Positions 60,586-64,000 of a stretch of 64,000 bases of DNA are shown one piece after another. The stretch spans positions 1 through 64,000 of the forward strand of contig CAVYTB010000004.1 of assembly GCA_963771295.1 (NCBI GenBank), written 5' to 3'. The stretch's first letter is position 1, and every line of letters starts with the position of its first letter. The notes below the pieces were generated by a model. The model saw only the letters and a program-made list of their open reading frames with translations, did not search any database and had not been told where the DNA came from. The stretch comes from Acidiferrum sp963771295. GTDB taxonomy: Bacteria > Acidobacteriota > Terriglobia > Acidiferrales > UBA7541. A program made the position numbers and the translations under genes.

Positions 60586-61197
60586 TTGCCCGCTATCACC
60601 ACATTGTTCTGGGACCTCGGCGGTGTCATCCTCACCAACGGATGGGACCGCGAATCCCGGCGGGCAGCCGCGCAAGCCTTTCAGCTTGACTGGGAGGATT
60701 TTCAGGACCGCCACGATCTTTCCTTTCCGGCCTTTGATTCCGGTCAGATCACCCTCGATCAGTATCTGGACCGCACCCTCTTTTACCGCCCACACACATT
60801 CACCCGCGAAGAGTTCACCGCCTTCATGTTTGCCCAATCCAGGGAATATCCCGAAACCCGCGCCATCCTTTCGGCAGCCGCCCGCACCGGCAAATACCTG
60901 ATCGCCTCCATCAACAACGAGCCTCTGGAACTGAACAACTATCGCATCGAAGCATTCAACCTCCGCAAAGACTTCACCGCTTTCTTCAGCTCCTGTTATC
61001 TGCACTCCCGCAAACCCGAAGAAACCATCTACCGCATCGCTCTGGAAGTCACCCAGCGGCCCGCCGAACAATGTGTCTTCATCGACGACCGCCAGTTAAA
61101 CCTGGAGAACCCTCGCCGCCTTGGCATGAACGTCGTTCATCATCAGAACGCTCCGCAAACCCTTGCCGAACTGAAATCCCTTGGGATTGCGGTATAG
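60586..61197 (+). CDS. HAD superfamily hydrolase (subfamily IA, YihX-like)
   Basis: Phosphatase-like protein of 203 residues. The HAD motifs are: I, LFWDLGGVILTNGW with nucleophile Asp; II, YLIASINNEP; III, Lys in CYLHSRKPEETIY; IV, CVFIDDRQLNLENPRR. YihX-type members dephosphorylate sugar phosphates such as glucose-1-phosphate, which would fit the next gene, zwf, but the substrate is not proven. The TTG start at 60586 has GGAG seven bases upstream; the ATG at 60564 is out of frame. The gene ends 53 bp before zwf and is probably cotranscribed. Confidence 0.83.
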   Translation: MPAITTLFWDLGGVILTNGWDRESRRAAAQAFQLDWEDFQDRHDLSFPAFDSGQITLDQYLDRTLFYRPHTFTREEFTAFMFAQSREYPETRAILSAAARTGKYLIASINNEPLELNNYRIEAFNLRKDFTAFFSSCYLHSRKPEETIYRIALEVTQRPAEQCVFIDDRQLNLENPRRLGMNVVHHQNAPQTLAELKSLGIAV

Positions 61198-61250
61198 TTC
61201 TTCAGCTGTTGGGCATCCAATTTTGTGCCGTTTTCCCCCAGGAGGGGTTC

Positions 61251-62774
61251 ATGTCGGAAGAAAACAATCGCTCAGGCTCCATCTATGGCGGCGTTGCTGA
61301 GCCGGTTACCGTCGTCCTGTTTGGCGCTTCCGGCGACCTTGCGAAACGCAAAGTGATCCCCGCCATGTTCGATCTCGCCCAATACAAAGCCTTGGGCGAA
61401 CGCTACGCCATCGTGGGCTTCGCTCGCACCCCCATGACCGATGACTCTTTTCGCTCCATGGCCGGCGAAGCAGCCAAAACGATTGGCGAAGGCGGCCCGC
61501 CGGATCCGGCCAAGTGGGATGAGTTCGCGCCAAATCTTTTCTATACCTCGGGAGATTACAACGACCAAAACGCATACGCCGAATTAGCCAAGCGCCTCGC
61601 CGAACTCGATCAGCAAAAGCAGTTGGGCGGCAACCGCCTGTACTATTTGTCCACGCCCCCGGAAGTCTATCCCAGCATCGTCGAGCAACTCCGCCGCGCC
61701 GGTCTCGCTCACCCCTCCAATCCCAATTCGTGGGTGCGCATCATCATTGAAAAGCCCTTTGGACGCGACCTGGCCACCGCGAAGGAACTCAACAAAATCG
61801 TTCTCAATGTTTTTGAAGAAAAGCAGGTTTACCGCATCGATCACTACCTTGGCAAAGACACGGTACAAAATCTCTTGGTACTTCGCTTTGGCAATGGCAT
61901 CTTCGAGCCGCTCTGGAATCGCAATTACGTCGACCACGTTCAGATCACTGCATCAGAAACCCTGGGCGTCGAGCGTCGTGGTGGCTTTTACGAAACTGCT
62001 GGCGCGCTCCGCGACATGATTCAGAGCCACGTCTTGCAGCTCACTTCTCTCGTCGCCGTGGAGCCGCCCGCATCCTTCGACGCCACCGCCGTCCGCAACG
62101 AGAAGCTCAAGGTGTTGCAGTCCATTCGCCCCTTCAATCTGGAAATGGTGGCTCAGTGGGTGGTTCGCGGCCAATATTCCCCGGGCAAGGTCGGCGACAA
62201 GGCGCTGCCCGGCTATCGCGAGGAGCACGGCGTTAATCCAAACTCCCGCACCGAAACCTTCGTCGCCATGCGTTTGCTGATCGACAATTGGCGCTGGGCC
62301 GGCGTCCCCTTCTATCTCCGAACTGGAAAGCGTCTCGCCAAGCGCACCACCGAAATCATGATTCAGTTCAAGCGCGCTCCCCACATCGTCTTTCGCGAAC
62401 GCGACGTCCAGCCCAACCGCCTGATCCTCAACATTCAGCCCGACGAAGGCATCTCGGTCTCCTTTGGCGCAAAAAAGCCCGGAACCGAAATGAACATCGG
62501 CAACGTGGAAATGAATTTCAGCTATTGCGAGGCTTTTGGCGGCGTTACCCGCAGCGCCTATGCCACCCTGCTCAATGATTGCGTGCGCGGCGACGCCACA
62601 TTGTTCGATCGCGGCGACTCCGTCGAAGCGGCCTGGTCGCTCATCGAACCGGTCCTGGATGTTTGGAGCGCTGCAAAGACCGCCACCGTTCCCGTTTACC
62701 CGTCGGGAAGTTGGGGTCCCAAGGAATCCGACCAGTTGCTCGAACGCGATGGCCGTCAGTGGTACAACCCCTGA
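61251..62774 (+). CDS. zwf: glucose-6-phosphate 1-dehydrogenase
   Basis: First enzyme of the oxidative pentose phosphate and Entner-Doudoroff pathways, 507 residues. It converts glucose-6-phosphate to 6-phosphogluconolactone with NADP+. The NADP site is VTVVLFGASGDLAKRKVIPA. The catalytic motif is VYRIDHYLGKDTVQNLL (His near residue 196), with IIIEKPFGRDLATAKEL before it. AGGAGG is five to ten bases before the ATG 61251. Glucokinase follows after 174 bp. Neither pgl nor gnd is in the window. Confidence 0.94.
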   Translation: MSEENNRSGSIYGGVAEPVTVVLFGASGDLAKRKVIPAMFDLAQYKALGERYAIVGFARTPMTDDSFRSMAGEAAKTIGEGGPPDPAKWDEFAPNLFYTSGDYNDQNAYAELAKRLAELDQQKQLGGNRLYYLSTPPEVYPSIVEQLRRAGLAHPSNPNSWVRIIIEKPFGRDLATAKELNKIVLNVFEEKQVYRIDHYLGKDTVQNLLVLRFGNGIFEPLWNRNYVDHVQITASETLGVERRGGFYETAGALRDMIQSHVLQLTSLVAVEPPASFDATAVRNEKLKVLQSIRPFNLEMVAQWVVRGQYSPGKVGDKALPGYREEHGVNPNSRTETFVAMRLLIDNWRWAGVPFYLRTGKRLAKRTTEIMIQFKRAPHIVFRERDVQPNRLILNIQPDEGISVSFGAKKPGTEMNIGNVEMNFSYCEAFGGVTRSAYATLLNDCVRGDATLFDRGDSVEAAWSLIEPVLDVWSAAKTATVPVYPSGSWGPKESDQLLERDGRQWYNP

Positions 62775-62794
62775 GTTTGACTCTTAAATGGTGC

Positions 62795-62812
62795 GCTGGC
62801 ATTCATGCCAGC
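62795..62812. repeat. palindromic intergenic repeat, GCTGGC type
   Basis: GCTGGC-ATTCAT-GCCAGC, related to 8144-8161. It lies 20 bp after the zwf stop and could act as terminator-like hairpin. Confidence 0.6.
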
Positions 62813-62909
62813 CCCGCTTTTCGTTTGCCACTCCTTCTCAGGAACAGATGCTTGACACCCGCGCCTTCCTGGGTCAAGGTAGCCCCTTGCTGTTTTCCTT
62901 GCTATCGTA

Positions 62910-62929
62910 TTAAATCGGTTTAACCGGTT
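62910..62929. promoter_or_regulatory. LacI-type operator candidate upstream of glucokinase
   Basis: TTAAATCGGTTTAACCGGTT at 62910-62929 contains TTAAATC-GGTTTAA (one mismatch from a perfect palindrome) overlapping AACCGGTT, a perfect palindrome. The site ends 19 bp before the glucokinase start. Central-CG sites with A/T-rich arms are typical of LacI-family regulators. Confidence 0.45.
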
Positions 62930-62948
62930 CCATTCCTTCGGAGGGTCT

Positions 62949-63953
62949 GTGATTCTGGCAGGTGATGTTGGCGGGACGAAGTGCAACCTTGCGCTCTTCT
63001 CCCGCAAAAATAGCAAGCTCGATCTGGTCTTTAAGCAGCGCTTTGCCAGCAAGGACTTTTCTCAGTTCGACCTGATCGTCAAGGAATTCTCCCGCCTCGC
63101 CCAGCCCTACCTCGGCAACGACAAAATCGAAGCCGCCGGCTTTGGCATCGCGGGACCCGTTGTCGGCAATCGCATCCATGCCACGAATCTTCCGTGGGTC
63201 ATCGATGCCAACGCCTTGGCGGACGAAGTAAAGGTCAAGCCCATTGTGTTGATGAACGATCTTGGCGCGTGGGGTCACAGCATCGATCATCTGGCCTCAA
63301 ACGAGATGGCCGTCCTTAATGTTGGCAAGCCGTATCCCGGCGGCACTCGCGCTCTCATCGCGGCCGGCACCGGCCTCGGCCAATCCATTTTGTTTTGGGA
63401 CGACACGCGTTATCGCGTTGTTCCCTCCGAAGGTGGCCACTCTGATTTCGCCCCGCGCACACCCCAGCAAATTGAGCTTCTGACATTCATGAGCCGCCGT
63501 TACCCGCAGGTCAGTTGGGAATTGATTTTGTCCGGACGCGGCTTCCGCACCATTCACGAATTTCTAGCGCCCACAGTGCGCCATCCCGTATTCGAAGATC
63601 CCGACGCCGATCCCGCTCCGTTCATCACCAAGGGTGGACTTGAAAAGACCTGCCCGACTTGCGTGCAGACGCTGGACCTTTGGACCGTGCTCTATGGCGC
63701 CGAAGCTGGCAACCTCGCCTTAAAGGTCCTTTCCCTCGGCGGCATGTATGTGGCCGGCGGAATCGCCATCAAAATTTTGCCGAAGATGAAAGACGGGACC
63801 TTCGTCGAGTCGTTCAAGGACAAATGGCTCTTCGCCAACTTGCTCGCGGATATTCCGGTATACGTCGTTCTGAACGAAGACGCCCCGCTCATCGGCGCAG
63901 CCCAAGAAGCCCTCGCTGCCATGTCCTTGGCTGCTGCCTCATCCTCATCCTAG
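62949..63953 (+). CDS. glk: glucokinase
   Basis: ATP-dependent glucokinase of 334 residues, phosphorylating intracellular glucose to glucose-6-phosphate. The start is GTG 62949 after GGAGGG. The ATP phosphate motif is LAGDVGGTKCNLALFSR at the N-terminus. Other Glk marks are VLMNDLGAWGHSI with the catalytic Asp, LIAAGTGLGQSILF, PSEGGHSDFAPRTPQQIELL and GGLEKTCPTCVQTLDLWTVL. Near the C-terminus LSLGGMYVAGGIAIKILPKM fits the ROK-like Glk fold. It lies next to zwf, so the two supply the pentose phosphate route. Confidence 0.92.
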   Translation: MILAGDVGGTKCNLALFSRKNSKLDLVFKQRFASKDFSQFDLIVKEFSRLAQPYLGNDKIEAAGFGIAGPVVGNRIHATNLPWVIDANALADEVKVKPIVLMNDLGAWGHSIDHLASNEMAVLNVGKPYPGGTRALIAAGTGLGQSILFWDDTRYRVVPSEGGHSDFAPRTPQQIELLTFMSRRYPQVSWELILSGRGFRTIHEFLAPTVRHPVFEDPDADPAPFITKGGLEKTCPTCVQTLDLWTVLYGAEAGNLALKVLSLGGMYVAGGIAIKILPKMKDGTFVESFKDKWLFANLLADIPVYVVLNEDAPLIGAAQEALAAMSLAAASSSS

Positions 63954-64000
63954 TCCGGCCACAGCCGCCGTTCTTCTTCGCTCTCCCCCAACTTTACACA

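Overview
The window is a GC-rich stretch of bacterial chromosome. The gene content points to Acidobacteriota (Koribacter/Sulfotelmatobacter-like soil lineages). The signs are an Oar-type TonB-dependent receptor with an N-terminal carboxypeptidase-regulatory domain, a TPR/FG-GAP/UnbV lipoprotein, GMC oxidoreductases paired with gluconate-2-dehydrogenase subunit-3 proteins, TIM-barrel 'sugar phosphate isomerase' proteins with export signals, a small membrane protein divergent from an ECF sigma gene, and many small palindromic and TGTCAT-type repeats between genes. The assignment is an inference from content; the window has no rRNA.

Layout. 1-352: tmRNA (minus). 0.6-4.1 kb: YfiR-like protein and a CHASE8-PAS-hybrid histidine kinase broken by a frameshift. 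4.2-12.9 kb: GNAT, a hypothetical protein, Slt-type lytic transglycosylase, aminotransferase, a beta-propeller-like protein, a nine-haem cytochrome and a small hypothetical protein. 13-19 kb: beta-CASP hydrolase, a small RHH-like gene with a palindromic operator candidate, tRNA-Ala(GGC), a carboxypeptidase-regulatory protein and an exported amidohydrolase. 19-23.2 kb: a minus-strand operon for a CoA-transferase and a 2-oxoacid:ferredoxin oxidoreductase (delta, alpha, fused beta-gamma). 23.7-31.8 kb: a sugar-oxidation region with two cytoplasmic-looking sugar-binding proteins, a Tat-exported TIM-barrel protein, and subunit 3 - GMC - GMC - subunit 3. 31.8-33.3 kb: an ECF sigma/anti-sigma pair divergent from a small membrane protein, with two mirror-image ECF-type promoters between them. 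33.3-37.2 kb: dicarboxylate symporter, PQQ-repeat protein and a second TIM-barrel protein. 37.3-49 kb: TonB-dependent receptor, TPR protein, amidase, a 1149-residue TPR/FG-GAP/UnbV lipoprotein and a LacI regulator. 49-54 kb: Gfo/Idh/MocA oxidoreductase, cupredoxin-like protein, APC permease and Lgt. 54.3-60 kb: aconitase, a radical SAM gene and an ATP-grasp gene. 60-64 kb: YggX, HAD hydrolase, glucose-6-phosphate dehydrogenase and glucokinase.

The most interesting locus is the radical SAM gene at 57077. Its apparent TGA stop (58442-58444) directly follows a Cys codon. The same frame then continues as AEPTRDQL... for 25 codons to a second TGA, with a perfect 6-bp hairpin starting 13 nt after the first TGA. 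This matches the C-terminal CUAEP/CCAEP tail of a known radical SAM (seleno)protein family, so I annotate it as a selenoprotein ending at 58522. An ATP-grasp ligase gene follows 38 nt later. Second is the ECF sigma locus, where two divergent promoters share AATGCAACC-N17-GTCG and form an 18-bp inverted repeat, which implies autoregulation.

Much of the rest fits an aerobic heterotroph that takes up and oxidises plant or microbial sugars: TonB receptor, LacI regulator with candidate operators before the receptor and glucokinase, GMC dehydrogenases, G6PDH and glucokinase.
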